A DNA stretch of 64,000 bases, from positions 1,253,625-1,317,624 of the forward strand of contig NC_083583.1 of NCBI RefSeq assembly GCF_027579695.1. The letters run 5' to 3'. Positions 1-11,541 of the stretch are shown here, one piece after another (within the stretch, counting starts at the first letter, position 1; each line of letters begins with the position of its first letter). The notes under the pieces are model-generated. The model was not told the origin of the DNA, did no database searches, and worked only from the letters and a program-made list of their open reading frames with translations. The position numbers and the translations under genes were made by a program. The DNA is from Neoarius graeffei. Taxonomy: Eukaryota; Chordata; Actinopteri; Siluriformes; Ariidae.

Positions 1-464
1 CCCTGCCACATTGCTCAATCGCCTGCAGTACATCCAAAACTCAGCAGCTAGTGTCCTCACACTCACGAAGTGCACGGCTCACATCACTCCTGTTTTACAG
101 CAACTGCATTGGTTGCCAGTTATCTCTTGGATTAAATACAAAATCTTGCTTCTAATCTATAAAGCTCTTCATGGTCTCTCCCCTTCCTATCTCTGTGATC
201 TAATTAATTTGTACTGTCTCTCCCACTCCCTCAGATCTTCTGTCTCTGGACTTTTGACTGACCCATGTTTTAAACTGTCATCTGTGGGTGGCAGATCATT
301 CAGTGTTGCTGCTCCTAAACTTTGGAATTCATTACCACAATTGCTTCGTAACTGTTCCACTCTCTCTTCCTTCAAAGCTTACCTGAAAACTTTCCTCTTT
401 ACCTCACACTACTCTTCCTAGTGTGGGTTTATTTTGTTTGTTTTTTTTGGTGTGTGTAACTCCT
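1..464 (+). mobile_element. 3' end of an L2-type LINE (RT C-terminus), cut by a gypsy insertion
   Basis: The reading frame at 11-421 encodes about 136 residues typical of the region after the reverse transcriptase in fish L2/Maui-type LINEs: an LQYIQNSAASVLT segment, HITPVLQQLHWLPV, then LWNSLPQ and a C-terminal FKAYLKTFLF block. It has no start of its own and runs in from the left edge, so it is the tail of a longer ORF2. The 3' UTR is interrupted at 464 by the gypsy element 465-12351 and resumes at 12357. The target duplication CTCCT stands at 460-464 and 12352-12356. This is a fossil retrotransposon, not a host gene. Confidence 0.85.
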
Positions 465-979
465 TGTAACACAGTTTTAACAAACCAGATGCTCGCAGAT
501 ATTGAATGAACTCAAAGTTTTAATGAGCACAATGGAAAAAGACAATGTACAACAGCTAGGCCAGGTCAATACCAAGAACTCCAAAACAGTAACAAGGGCT
601 AGACAAATCATGGTTGGAAAACAGGCGAGGATCGAGAAACCGGGAAGCAAGAGAAACAAGCAAACAAGCACAAGGGCTAGGCAAGATGGGAGAAAACCGG
701 AAGGCAAAAAGGGTCATACACAGGAATACAATCAGAATGGAAATGCTCAGTAGGCTCATGAAATGTGGAGGCAATACTGTGTGAGGAACAATATAAACAA
801 AGGGGTATAAATACAAATGGAAACAAAAAGGTACAGGTGATGGTAACTAGAACTTGGGGGAGCCACTCCTAGAAAGTGGCTCCGGGTTGGCTGATGGAGT
901 GCACGTGGTAGTGACTGGTGTGTGAGGGGGACTGTGGGAAGTGGAGTCCTGAGTGTTAGGTGAGCCTGGGAGCATGACA
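465..979 (-). repeat. 3' LTR of the chromovirus-type gypsy element
   Basis: Runs from TGTAACACAG to AGCATGACA on the plus strand. It aligns along its length with 11872-12351, apart from an extra 11 bp near its left edge and an extra 24 bp near 572-596. Immediately inside lies a poly-C run, a G-rich polypurine tract on the coding strand, as expected next to a 3' LTR. Confidence 0.88.
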
Positions 980-1005
980 GTTACCCCCCCCCCCCCCCCC
1001 CAGGA
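980..1005 (-). other. Polypurine tract of the chromovirus-type gypsy element
   Basis: On the minus strand a long run of G (the plus strand shows about 16 consecutive C) precedes the 3' LTR by a few bases. This is the position and composition of the primer site for plus-strand DNA synthesis in LTR retrotransposons. Confidence 0.7.
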
Positions 1006-1113
1006 GTCTAAGGAGGCTGAGGGACAAGGACGACCATGATGACTGCCACCCATGCTACTGGGAAAACTCCTTAGCGAGCCATCAGAACTGCTGCGGTGCT
1101 GGACAGAGGGCTG

Positions 1114-1665
1114 TCACCGCAGACGACCTCTGGGACCACTGCTGCGCAGACTGCCGGGAGGGCTGGACCCATGGCACCTGGGATGGCCCCTAGGCTGAGG
1201 CATGTGCTTCTCTAGATGATGCTGATGGAACTCCTCCACCAACCCCGGATCCAGGATATCTTGTGCGGGAACCCAGCTATGCTCCTCAGGCCCATAGCCC
1301 TCCCAGTCCACAAGGTACTGCAGAGTCTCTCCTCTCCTTCTGGAGTCCAGCAACTGGCAGACAGCATACACCAGGGTACCTTCTACATACACCAGCGGTG
1401 GGGGTGAGACATCGGGTGTGGCCTCATCCAACGGACTTGAGACAACAGGTTTCAAGTGCGATACATGAAATGAGTTAGAAACATGATAATACACAGGCAG
1501 ATCTAATTTGTAAGTAATTTCATTAATTCGCTGGAGAATTTTAAACTGACTTGTGAATTTGGGTAATAATTTTCTACCTCCCTCAGGAAACCTGAAGTTC
1601 CAGGTTGACAGCCACACTCTGTCCCCAGGGAGGTAGGTAGGTGTGTCACCTCTATGACGATCCAC
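1114..1665 (-). pseudogene. Integrase C-terminus plus chromodomain
   Basis: An open stretch of 183 residues. It starts with an integrase C-terminal segment (PGDRVWLSTWNF, then FKILQRINEITYKLDLP and VSHLKPV). From about residue 92 it carries a chromodomain, with YLVDWEGYGPEEHSWVP as the diagnostic aromatic-rich core. In chromoviruses this domain is thought to steer integration to particular chromatin. It joins the rest of the integrase only across a frame break near 1670, so it is the end of a broken pol gene. Confidence 0.85.
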
Positions 1666-1677
1666 CAGTCTCTTGTG

Positions 1678-2580
1678 TCAGTGGAGGACATTCTTGATCC
1701 ACTGGTGGGTCTGTTCCCAGACCTGCTCACTCCGTTGCATCCAACTGTCAACAGCCGGGTTGTCAGAGGGCATGGCAGACCATGGCATTAAGGGGGGTTG
1801 GTAACCCAGCATACATTGAAAGGGTGTGAGACCTGTAGCAGAGCTAATTAACAAGTTTTGGGCCATTTTGGCCCAGGGCAAGTAGTTGGACCAGTCGGCT
1901 TGGTTTTCATGACAGTACAGTCTCAAAAACTTTCCCAGTTCTTGGTTTACCCATTCATATTGACCAATGGACTGGGGATGGTAACTGGAGGTGAGACTTA
2001 CATTAACTCCCAGTCTCTCAAAGAAAGCTGACCATACATGCGAGGTGAATTGAGGCCCTCGATCTGCACTATATCTTCTGGAATACCAAATATACGGAAC
2101 ACATAGTTAAAAAGGGTTTCAGCTGTCTGAAAGGCAGTAGGTAGGCTAACAAAGGAAATAAATCTAACTCCTCGTGAGAACCTATCAACAATGGTCAGAA
2201 TGACCATGTAGTTCTGTGAGGGGGGCAGGTCAGTCTACCACTAAATGTGACCATGGACGAGAAGGGACAGGCAAGGGCATGAGTTTACCGGCAGAGAGAG
2301 TTTTGGGTGTTTTGCATTTTGAACAGGTCGTGCATGAGGAGACAAACCTATGGATATCTGATAGCATATTTTCCCACCAATATCTGACAGACAATAACTG
2401 GTGTGTATGTGTCTCTCCCGGATGGCCAGAAGACAAAGAGGAGTGGTCCCATGTAATTAACTTGTCCCTGCATTGAGTGGGTACATATTTACTTCCTACA
2501 GGGCAAGATTCAGGGGCAGGAGTCACAGATAGTTCTTGGTCGATCTCTTTGTTTATTTCCCATCTAATGGGGGCGACCAC
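1678..2580 (-). pseudogene. Integrase (zinc-binding and core regions), broken
   Basis: Three open pieces, 2580-2230, 2207-1998 and 1926-1678, follow each other on the minus strand. The first has an HHCC-like zinc region (GHPGETHTHQLLSVRYWW followed by CTTCSKCK). The second starts the catalytic core ([15 protein letters not shown]). The third has [19 protein letters not shown], usual for the end of the gypsy core. Frame breaks between them, and the loss of a recognisable complete D,D,E triad, make it non-functional. Confidence 0.8.
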
Positions 2581-2603
2581 AACTGACAGGGGTAGTACAT
2601 TAA

Positions 2604-3116
2604 CTACCCCAGGGGAGGATTCAGGACTAGGATATATATGAGACAGGGCATCTGCTTTAGTATTACGGGAACCGGGATGATAAGAGATGGAAAAATCAAG
2701 TTGGGAAAAGAATAGAGACCACCAAGCCTGACGGGGATTGAGTCATTTAGCTGACTGTAAATATTCAAGGTTTTTATGATGATGAGGAAGGGATGCGTAG
2801 CTCCCTCTAGCCAATGGCAGCATTCTTTGAAAGCTAGTTTCATGGCCAGCAATTCTCTATCTCCGATACTGTAGTTATGTTCTGCAGGGGTCAGTTTATC
2901 GGAGTAGAAGGCTATTGAATGTAATTTGAAGGGGTCACCTACATGCTGGGACAGCAAAGCTCTGGTGCCTATCTCAGAGGCATCCACCTCCACCATGAAA
3001 GGCTGAGTGGGATCAGGATGCTTCAGAATGGGGACAGAGGTGAAGGCTACCTTGAGGGATTCGAATGCTTCCTGTGCCTGGGTATTCCACGAGAGTTTTT
3101 TGGCATTTCCTTTCAA
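2604..3116 (-). pseudogene. RNase H region of the chromovirus-type pol
   Basis: The frame begins just after the RT thumb and carries [19 protein letters not shown], the first catalytic aspartate block of gypsy RNase H. The block [20 protein letters not shown], with the conserved glutamate, follows. The last third, after [11 protein letters not shown], lacks the usual DHKNLEY motif and diverges, so the domain is damaged. Confidence 0.78.
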
Positions 3117-4221
3117 TAAGGTGGTAAGAGGAGCTGCTAGACTACTGAAATTGTGAATGAAATGATGGTAGAAATTAGCAAACCCAAGAAATCACTGGAT
3201 CTCCTTTATGGAAGTAGGGATGGGCCAATTCATTATGGCTTCTACTTTCTTATCGTCCATAACAACACCCTCCGGACTGATGACATAGCCTAGGAAAGAA
3301 ATGGAAGGGAGATGAAATTCACACTTCTCCCCTTTAACATACAGCTAGTTCTCAAGCAGATGTGTAAGGACAGAACGGACATGATGAATATGAGTTTCTG
3401 ATTCAGGGAGTAAATCAAAATGTCATCGATGTAGGCAATAACATATTTGCCAAGCATATCCCTGAGGACATCATTTACAAATGCTTGAAATATGGATGGG
3501 GCATTGTGCAACCTGAAGGGCATTACTAAATACTCATAGTGCCCCCTAGTGGTAAGAAATGCTGTTTTCCATTTGTCACCTTACTTTATACAGACTAAAT
3601 TGTATGCACTTCTTAAGTCAAGTTTTGTAAATATAAATGCTCCATGAAGTTGTTCTAGTGCTACAGGGATTAAAGGCAGCGGGTAAGAGTAGGGTTGAGT
3701 GATCTGATTTAACCCATGATAGTCAATGCAGGGCCTAAGTCCCCTTTCTTGTTGATGAAAAATAACCCTGCAGCTGCAGGAGAAGTAGAAGGACGGATGA
3801 AACCCTGTTCTAAAGCCTCCTGAATATACTTCTCCATAGCTCTCTCCTCAGCCTGAGTGAGTGGATAAATCCTAGACTTAGGTGGGATAGCATCATCTAT
3901 TAATTCAATGGAACAGTCATATTCTCTGTGAGGGGGAAGTTTGGTGGCACTTTTCTTACTAAATACTTCTAACAAGTCACTGTATTTGGAAAGCATGGAA
4001 ACTACAACATTGGCATTGGGGCTTTCTATAGTCGTTGATGATACCAAAACTGTGAGAAGCGCTAGACAATGGTCATAGCAGTAACTGGACCATGAGAGTA
4101 TTTCTTTATCAGACCAGGATATGACGGGGTTATGTTTTCTAAGCCAGGGCAAACCTAAAATAATAGCATACTTACAAGAATTCAATACAAAAAAACCAAA
4201 TCTATTCAGGATGTAATGCAC
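3117..4221 (-). pseudogene. Reverse transcriptase region of the chromovirus-type pol, broken
   Basis: The piece 4221-3709 gives the RT N-terminus: [30 protein letters not shown], then a [19 protein letters not shown] block. The piece 3523-3290 gives the palm region with [19 protein letters not shown] and the catalytic YIDDILIYS. The roughly 180 bp between them carries RT-like sequence in other frames. Frameshifts and stops divide the domain, so no active polymerase could be made. Confidence 0.8.
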
Positions 4222-4992
4222 TGACAGTCATATTAATGGGTTTCATAATCCGGTTAACAAGTCCTTCTCCCACAGGATCCCCATCGACAGCAGTCAATCT
4301 CAGCGGCTCTTCCAGTGGCTCCACAGGAATCTGGAGTTGCTCCACCAGCTTGGCGTGGATAAAGTCACCTTCAGCTCTAGAATCAATTAATGCAGAGAAC
4401 ACAAAGACAGACTGAGGGCAGTTAACTGTCACAGGTAGGAGGAAGGACTTGAAGACCAACCCCTTAGTGGGTACACTCACCACATTAGTGCGTGGAGCAG
4501 ACTCCATGTGCTTTCCCGGGGTCGGTGCCGAAGTACTGTGTTGGTGGATTTGACTGTCACCTAGAATGTGACCCGCAGTTCTGCAATAGAGACACAGCCC
4601 ATCATGGAGACATCGCTGCTTCTCCTCCGCAGACAAATGGAATGAGTCACACTGGATGGGTTCTAGGGATTTAACCATTTCCACTAGTATGTCGGAGTTC
4701 AATCCATTGTGAAATGTCACTAGTAAAGCCATCTTATTCCAACCACTCCCAGCCGCAAGAGTGCAAAATTCCAAAGTGTAGTCAGAAACTGAGCGATTAC
4801 CCTGACGTAAACAGGTAATTCCCCTTGAGAGCGGCCCTCACTGGTGTGATCAAAAACTGCTCTAAATTCTTTAACGAAATTGTTGTAAGTGTTGGACTGG
4901 ACTATGGGCCAAACTGCGGTAGTCCAATCTAAGGCCTTGCCTGTAAGGCGAGAAATCATAAAAGAAATACAAGCCTTGTCTTGGGAATCAGA
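4202..4992 (-). pseudogene. Gag C-terminus and aspartic protease of the chromovirus-type element
   Basis: The right-hand part continues gag, with a MISRLTGKALDWTTAVWP segment at about 4959-4900, shortly left of the LINE insertion at 4993. The frame at 4774-4202 carries a cysteine-rich stretch (CLHDGLCLYCRTAGHI, a decayed zinc knuckle) and the protease region (VFSALIDSRAEGDFIHAKL). The protease active site normally reads DSG and here reads DSR. The retained FLAP-region similarity (LRLTAVDGDPVGEG) supports the assignment. Confidence 0.75.
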
Positions 4993-5339
4993 TATGTGAA
5001 GCTAAGCTCTTCCTGGTTTACGCACTTCCTGTTTCCTGAGTTGTTCGCGCCGAGTCCTTTTTCCCGCGAGTGCCGGCGTTAATTACTAATCCTTTTTTAA
5101 CTTTTTTTCTATAAATAAATTTCCAGTATCCTCTTCATTTTTATTATACTGTCGCTTTCATTTTTGTACTTTTCACTTTCACTTTCCTTTTTCCGGTTTT
5201 TTCTCTTTCTTTTTTCGGAAGAACGCCGAGACCGGAAGCTTTCTTTTTCTCTCCTCCTGTGTAAAGTCCACAAGCGGAGGCCATCTGATCTGCTTTAATA
5301 TCAACAGATCTTCGATTAAGGGGCGTGAATCTTTTCATC

Positions 5340-6254
5340 ATGGCACACCTTCAGCCTGTTCAGTGTGCTGAGTGCAGGATGTTTAGTCATTCTTCCTCCA
5401 TCACTAGCGATAGCTCTATTAGCTTTACTTGTGATAAGTGCAGATTAGTTAGCTCTCTGACGGAGAAGATTTCAGTGCTAGAAGCGCGTGTCCAGGCTTT
5501 AGAGCAGGTTAGTGAGCGTGAGAACAGTGTAGTTTCTGTTAGGGAAAGTCTGGACGCCCTAGGTGGAGTTAGCAATCCCCCAACTCCGGCATTAGAGCCC
5601 TTACAGCGGGGCGAATGGGTGACGGCTCGGCGGCATAAGCGTAGAGCCAAAGCTACCGCTGAGGCTCGCCCACGGGAGCACCACTCCTCTCCGCGTCACG
5701 TGTCGAACAGGTTTGCTCTCCTTAGTGATGCACCCACTGAGAAACCTGAAAGAGCTCTGGTTATAGGGGACTCTATCATACGGCACGTGAAATTAGCTCA
5801 GCCTTTAGGGGCACCAGCAGCTTTAGTCAGGTGTATACCGGGAGCCAGGGCGCCGGACATAGCAGGTAATCTTAGGGTCCTAGGCAAGCACAGGTTCTCA
5901 AAGATAGTTATCCATGCAGGAGCTAATGATATACGCCTTTGTCAGTCTGAGGTTACTAAGAGTAACTTTGTAGAGGTGTTTAAATTAGCGAAGGCGATGT
6001 CTGATGCTGTAGTATGCTCTGGCCCCATCCCAATGCGGCGTGGCGATGTAGCTTACAGCAGGTTATGGTCGCTGAACTGCTGGCTGTCCAGGTGGTGCTC
6101 TGAAAACAGTGTGGGCTTTATAGATAATTGGGCTAATTTTGAGGGCACTGCTGGCCTGTTAGGGCGGGACGGTATCCATCCCACTCGGGAAGGTGCTGCT
6201 CTCATTTCCTGCAGCATAGGTCATAGTCTCAGAACAGGCCTAGTTAATTTCTGA
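5340..6254 (+). CDS. LINE ORF1 protein with SGNH/GDSL esterase-like domain
   Basis: An intact ORF1 of 304 residues if started at 5340; an in-frame ATG at 5325 would add five. The start at 5340 has a G at +4. The N-terminal 40 residues have paired cysteines (CAEC and CDKC), a possible zinc ribbon, followed by a predicted coiled coil (SLTEKISVLEARVQALEQV). From about residue 140 there is an SGNH hydrolase fold: GDSIIRH with the nucleophile serine, HAGANDI with the asparagine, and GRDGIHP with the aspartate and histidine of the triad. ORF1 proteins of this kind occur in CR1/L2-type LINEs and are thought to help form the ribonucleoprotein. All four block residues are kept. It is a transposon gene, not a host lipase. 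Confidence 0.9.
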   Translation: MAHLQPVQCAECRMFSHSSSITSDSSISFTCDKCRLVSSLTEKISVLEARVQALEQVSERENSVVSVRESLDALGGVSNPPTPALEPLQRGEWVTARRHKRRAKATAEARPREHHSSPRHVSNRFALLSDAPTEKPERALVIGDSIIRHVKLAQPLGAPAALVRCIPGARAPDIAGNLRVLGKHRFSKIVIHAGANDIRLCQSEVTKSNFVEVFKLAKAMSDAVVCSGPIPMRRGDVAYSRLWSLNCWLSRWCSENSVGFIDNWANFEGTAGLLGRDGIHPTREGAALISCSIGHSLRTGLVNF

Positions 6255-6350
6255 CAATCCAGAGCCAAGGCCAGGAAGCAGACGAACAGGCTAAACCGAC
6301 TGTCTGCTAGCTGCACAGAGTCGTCACTCAGGGCCCACTACATCGAGACT

Positions 6351-9328
6351 GTGTCTGTTCCCCGAGCTCAACAAAAAGGTAGAAATTTTCAGAGAGTTTG
6401 TTCCAGTAACCTAATCAATATAAAATTAGATCAGACTGACTGTACAGCTGCTGCCAGCACCTTTGATCTAAAGGTGGGGCTATTAAATATTAGATCTCTT
6501 ACATCTAAAGCGCTAATGGTTAATGAACTCATTACTGATCAGGAGTTTAATGTACTGTGTTTAACAGAAACATGGATTAAGCCAAATGAATATATAGCAT
6601 TAAATGAAGCGAGTCCTCCTGGATACAGTTATATACACCAGCCTCGTCTAACTGGCAGAGGAGGAGGCGTCGCGGTTATTTATAACGATTATCTAGGTGT
6701 AACACACAAACCTGGTTATAAATTTAATACATTTGAAGTTCTTCATACTCATATAATGTATGTAGCCTCGAAAAATAAGTCTACCCAGTTAATTCCATTG
6801 CTTATTATTTACAGGCCCCCGGGGCCATATTCTGAGTTTCTTTCTGAATTTGCAGATTTTATCTCAGATTTGGTTATTTCCTTAGACAAAGCTTTAGTTG
6901 TCGGAGATTTTAATATTCACTTCGATAACCCAGAAGACCCTTTAAAAACAGCGTTTGTGTCCATCTTAGATTCAGTCGGGATTAAGCAGAATGTCATAGG
7001 ACCGACCCATAATGGTGGTCACACCCTTGATCTAATACTAACATTCAGATTAACCGTAGACAATATAGTCATACTTCCACAGTCTGAAGTTATCTCAGAT
7101 CATTATCTCATCTCATTCAAAATATGTCTGAGTAATAATATATGCACCTCACCACGCTACTGTATTAAACGTACTTTCACGTCAACTACTGCACAGAGCT
7201 TTATAAATGATCTCCCAGAGCTGTCAACTTTGATTGGGTCACTGTCAGCCCCTGCAGAACTTGATCAGGCAACTGAATGCTTAGAGTCAACATTCCGCCA
7301 TACTTTAGATAATGTAGCTCCTCTAAAAAGGAAAATGGTCAGAGACAAAAAATTAGCACCCTGGTATAATGATGACACTCGCACATTAAAACAGACCACT
7401 CGAAAATTGGAACGTAAATGGCGTCAAACAAAATTGGTAGTGTTCAAATTAGCTTGGAAGGAGAGCTTCCTGAAGTATAGAAAAGCTCTTAGTGCTGCGA
7501 GATCAACATATTTCTCCTCCCTAATAGAAGATAACAAAAATAATCCTAGATTCCTATTTAATACTGTAGCAAAATTAACCAGGAATAAGTCCACTATCAA
7601 CACATGCACACCTGCATTATGTAGTAGCAACGACTTCATGAATTTTTTTAATGACAAAATTGAGAATATCCGACAAAAAATTCAAACTACTAATTTAAGG
7701 TTAGACAATGAAAGTGACCTTGTAGTTAACAATATAACTGTATCAGATCATCAGTTAGAATGTTTTACTCCCCTTAGAGAAACTGAATTACTTTCATTAT
7801 CTCTACATCAAAAGCCTCAACTTGCGTACTAGATCCCTTACCGACACATCTATTCAAACAGATAATACCTGGAGTAATTGAACCGCTTCTAAAAATAATA
7901 CATTCTTCTCTTATGATTGGCTATGTACCCAAATCCTTTAAACTAACAGTTATCAAACCCCTGATTAAAAAACCTGACCTTGATCCCTGTCAGCTGTCCA
8001 ATTATCGGCCAATATCAAACCTCCCCTTTATCTCCAAGATCCTTGAAAAAGCTGTGGCACAGCAGTTATGCTCATATTTACATAGGAATAACATCCATGA
8101 AATGTATCAGTCAGGATTTAGACCTCATCATAGCACAGAGACAGCACTGGTTAAAGTAGTAAACGACCTACTGTTGGCGTCTGATCAGGGCTGTGTCTCG
8201 CTACTTGTGTTGCTTGACCTTAGTGCAGCATTTGATACCATTGATCATTCCATTCTTCTGGATAGACTAGAAAATGTTGTGGGAGTTAAGGGAATGGCCC
8301 TCTCCTGGCTCAGGTCTTATCTTACTGATCGTTATCAGTATGTTGACATAAATGGTGATATTTCTAGACGTACCGAGGTAAAGTTTGGTGTTCCACAAGG
8401 TTCTGTCTTGGGTCCACTGCTTTTTTCTCTATATATGTTACCTCTGGGCGATATTATTCGTAAACATTGTATTAGTTTCCACTGTTATGCTGATGACACA
8501 CAGTTGTATGTCTCTGCAAAACCTGATGAGAGACACCAGCTTAATAAAATTGAGGAATGTGTTAAGAACATTAGGCACTGGATGCTTATAAATTTCCTTC
8601 TGCTTAACTCTGACAAGACTGAAGTACTTGTGCTAGGACCACATACATCTAGAAGTAAGTTTTCTGATTACACAGTAACTCTGGATGGCCTTTCTGTTTC
8701 TTCACGTGCAGCAGTAAAAGACCTCGGAGTGATTATTGACCCCAGTCTTTCATTCGAAACTCACATTGATAACATCACCCGGACAGCTTTCTTTCATCTC
8801 AGAAATATTGCAAAGATAAGAAATTTAATGTCATTGCATGATGCAGAAAAACTAGTCCATGCTTTCGTTACCTCCAGGTTGGATTATTGTAATGCCTTAC
8901 TGTCTGGATGTTCCAATAAGTGCATAAACAAGCTCCAGTTAGTTCAAAATGCCGCAGCAAGAGTCCTTACTAGAACTAGAAAATATGACCACATCACGCC
9001 TGTCTTATCCACACTGCATTGGCTCCCAATCAAATTTCGTATTGATTATAAAATACTACTATTGACCTTTAAAGCACTAAATGGTCTCGCACCACAGTAC
9101 CTGAGTGAACTTCTGCTCCTCTATGACCCGCCACGCCTACTTAGATCAAAAGGTGCAGGCTATCTGCTGGTACCTCGTATAGTGAAGGCTACATCAGGGG
9201 GCAGAGCCTTTTCTTACAAAGCCCCACTGTTATGGAACAGCCTTCCAAGTAATGTTCGGGAATCAGACACAGTCTCAGCATTTAAGTCTAGGCTGAAAAC
9301 ATATCTGTTTAGTCAAGCCTTTTGTTAA
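6351..9328 (+). pseudogene. LINE ORF2: APE endonuclease and reverse transcriptase, one frameshift
   Basis: The first part (6351-7832) carries an apurinic-type endonuclease: LLNIRSLTSKA, CLTETWI, GGGVAVIY, VVGDFNIHF and the terminal SDHYLISF. The second part (7913-9328) carries the reverse transcriptase: [43 protein letters not shown], the catalytic CYADDTQLY, and the L2-type C-terminal [13 protein letters not shown] region. The frame changes once, between about 7795 and 7808; the second frame reads back continuously to that point. Otherwise the protein appears complete, so a single indel inactivates this copy. Confidence 0.88.
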
Positions 9329-10476
9329 TGGTGTTTATGAGGTAAAGGAGTAGATCTGGAGGGTCCTCAGACATAGAGTGTTTTGGTAAACTGGGATGTA
9401 TGGATGCTGTCAGTCCCCACTCGCTTGCTCACTCGAGTTTGTTGATGGTGTAGTGGCTGGCTGCTTTATGTCACGGGGCTCCCTCATGCCTGTGTTACCT
9501 TCTGGCTCTCTCCTTTTAGTTATGCTGTCATAGTTAGTTGCCGGAGTCCCTGCTTGTACTCGGTGCAATATGTATACTGTTCCTACTTATTCAGGTGACA
9601 TTGGGCATACCTAACCACCTGTGTTTTCTTTCTCTCCCCCCCACCCCAAATCTGTCCCTCTGAGTTACATGGAGTCAACAGGAAATCTTTTGGTGGAGAC
9701 GGTGGGGACCTCGACTGGCTATCGTAGCCTGCAGGGAATCGGCCGTCAGACATTCTGTCGCATGTCCCAGACCCGGTGAAATGTAACTGAATTGTCTTGG
9801 CCAGGCCTAAGGGTCCCATCTGCATCTCATCATTGCTGAGGAGTGTGCTCCCATCACCCAATCAAGCATCCAGCCAGAGCAGGTCATGATATATTTTTTA
9901 CCATATTAACATGCCATTGTGTGTTATGCCTGATGTAAAGACTCTCGTCTCTGCGAGTCTACCACACAGATTTAATACTTGTCATTTTTAGGGCATACCT
10001 AACAACGTGTTTTCTTTCTCTCTCTCTCTTCCCCCCCCCCCATCTGTCCCTCTGAGTTACATGTTGATCTTGGGATTGAGATGCTGGCCTCTTCTGCCCC
10101 TCGGACCTGCTTGATCCATCCTGGTGCCCTGTGTCTGGTCGGAGTTTTATCGCCCCACTCCTGTGAAGGACGGCCCCATGAGGACAGTTGAGGGTTATAC
10201 CTGTTAAAACTGTTAATATTATAGTCAGGCTGTCTGTTGTTGCCCAAATGAGGATGGGTTCCCTTTTGAGTCTGGTTCCTCTCGAGGTTTCTTCCTCATG
10301 TCGTCTGAGGGAGTTTTTCCTTGCCACCGTCGCCACAGGCTTGCTCATTGGGGATAGATTAGGGATAAAATTAGCTCATGTTTTAAGTCGTTCAAATTCT
10401 GTAAAGCTGCTTTGCGACAATGTTTATTGTTAAAAGCGCTGTACAAATAAACTTGATTTTGATTTGATTTGATTTG
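9329..10476 (+). other. Long 3' UTR and repeat tail of the LINE
   Basis: About 1.15 kb without a gene. A roughly 70-bp block ending TCTGTCCCTCTGAGTTACAT occurs twice, near 9602-9672 and 9991-10062, so part of the UTR was duplicated. The last 80 bp (AAAGCGCTGTACAAATAAAC followed by GATTT repeats) is the sort of conserved 3' end that L2-type reverse transcriptases recognise. Short ORFs here are chance. Confidence 0.75.
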
Positions 10477-10537
10477 TCAGAGCTCAGAGGCGAATTCGCA
10501 AAAAATATCGAACATTGTAACAAAAACTCTTTACACT

Positions 10538-11541
10538 CAGTGGGTTTACATGCACATAGAGAGAATCGAATTTCTGCCATTGCTCGACTGAAATCGAAGT
10601 TCAAAATGCCATGTATACACCTTAATTTGGCTGAAATTGAACCGAACTTGATTTCTCGGAATCGAGCTACACGACCTAGATTATGCGATTTCTGCCGAGC
10701 TACTTAGTGCATGTATACCCTATTGAGCTACATATTCGAGCTACTTACTTCAGCACTGCCCCTTCCGGAAGTGACGAGTGACGAGACCACAAGGGAAACA
10801 CAACAGCCTCGGTCGGCATGACAACGAATCATGACAACGGCATGAATCTTTTCTTTTTGTGGCATTGTTTGCACTGTTAAAATTTAGCTCACTTACTGTA
10901 TCACCAAATACATCTGTACAGCTGTTGCATAGCTGTGAATTGTGTACATAAACAAGTCATTGTATTTGTGTGTGTGTTTGTGTGTGTGTGTATATATATA
11001 CACACACAAATATATGTCCAACATCTGAAGAATGTCAATAAAAACAAAACAATTGAACTTTTTGTGTGTTTATTAAGACATAAGTTAAATTGTAAGCAAA
11101 AAAAAAAATTTTTTGTAAGCAAAAAATGGACTTTAGAAAAATATTATTGTGCAAAATAAGTTGTCTTACAAAACAGTGGTCTGCGCCGGACAGTTTGTAG
11201 CCATACAGTCTGTTAGAGCAAGCCTAACAGCTTGAGCACGAAACTCCAGTGTTGCCAGATTGGGGGGGTTTAAGTGCATTTTAGTGGATTTGAACATGTT
11301 TTGGGCTGGAATACGTCAGCAGTATCTGGCAACACTATAGCTCTTCTTCATGACGACAACCGGAAGTGAACCAACACGATGGGGCGTGTAGCGCCACGTG
11401 TGGCTCGGGTGCACAATGCACCTTGCACAATAGCCCGATTTCACTTGTGCATGTAGGATTGGATTTCTCTGGCACCCCTGCTGGGACCCTTTGCTCGATT
11501 ACCGACAGTAGCTCAATTTGGACGTGCATGTAAACGTACTG
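10538..11541. mobile_element. Non-autonomous DNA transposon with 3-bp target duplication, inside gag
   Basis: The ends are inverted: CAGTGGGTTTACATGCAC on the left and, read on the other strand from the right, CAGTACGTTTACATGCAC. The direct repeat ACT flanks both sides (10535-10537 and 11542-11544), and the gypsy gag reading frame would be continuous without the element and one ACT copy. A 3-bp duplication suits PIF/Harbinger-type elements. No transposase is visible in the 1.0 kb interior, which holds a GT/TA-rich stretch near 10967-11010 and A/T runs. The superfamily is inferred from duplication length only. Confidence 0.82.

Larger units (their letters stand above)
4993..10476 (+). mobile_element. 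Near-full-length L2/Maui-type LINE inserted in gypsy gag
   Basis: A 5.48 kb non-LTR retrotransposon with a 5' UTR (4993-5339), ORF1 (5340-6254), ORF2 (6351-9328) and a long 3' UTR ending in repeated GATTT units. TCAGA stands at 4988-4992 and again at 10477-10481, consistent with a short target duplication. Gypsy gag sequence lies on both sides, so it is a clean insertion. ORF1 is open and ORF2 carries one evident frameshift, so this is a fairly young copy. L2-like assignment rests on the SGNH-type ORF1, the APE-type endonuclease and the short-repeat tail. Confidence 0.9.

Noticed and set aside
5325..6254. Host GDSL lipase or esterase gene
   Set aside because: The SGNH domain is ORF1 of a LINE, with an endonuclease-RT ORF2 immediately downstream and target duplications around the whole element.
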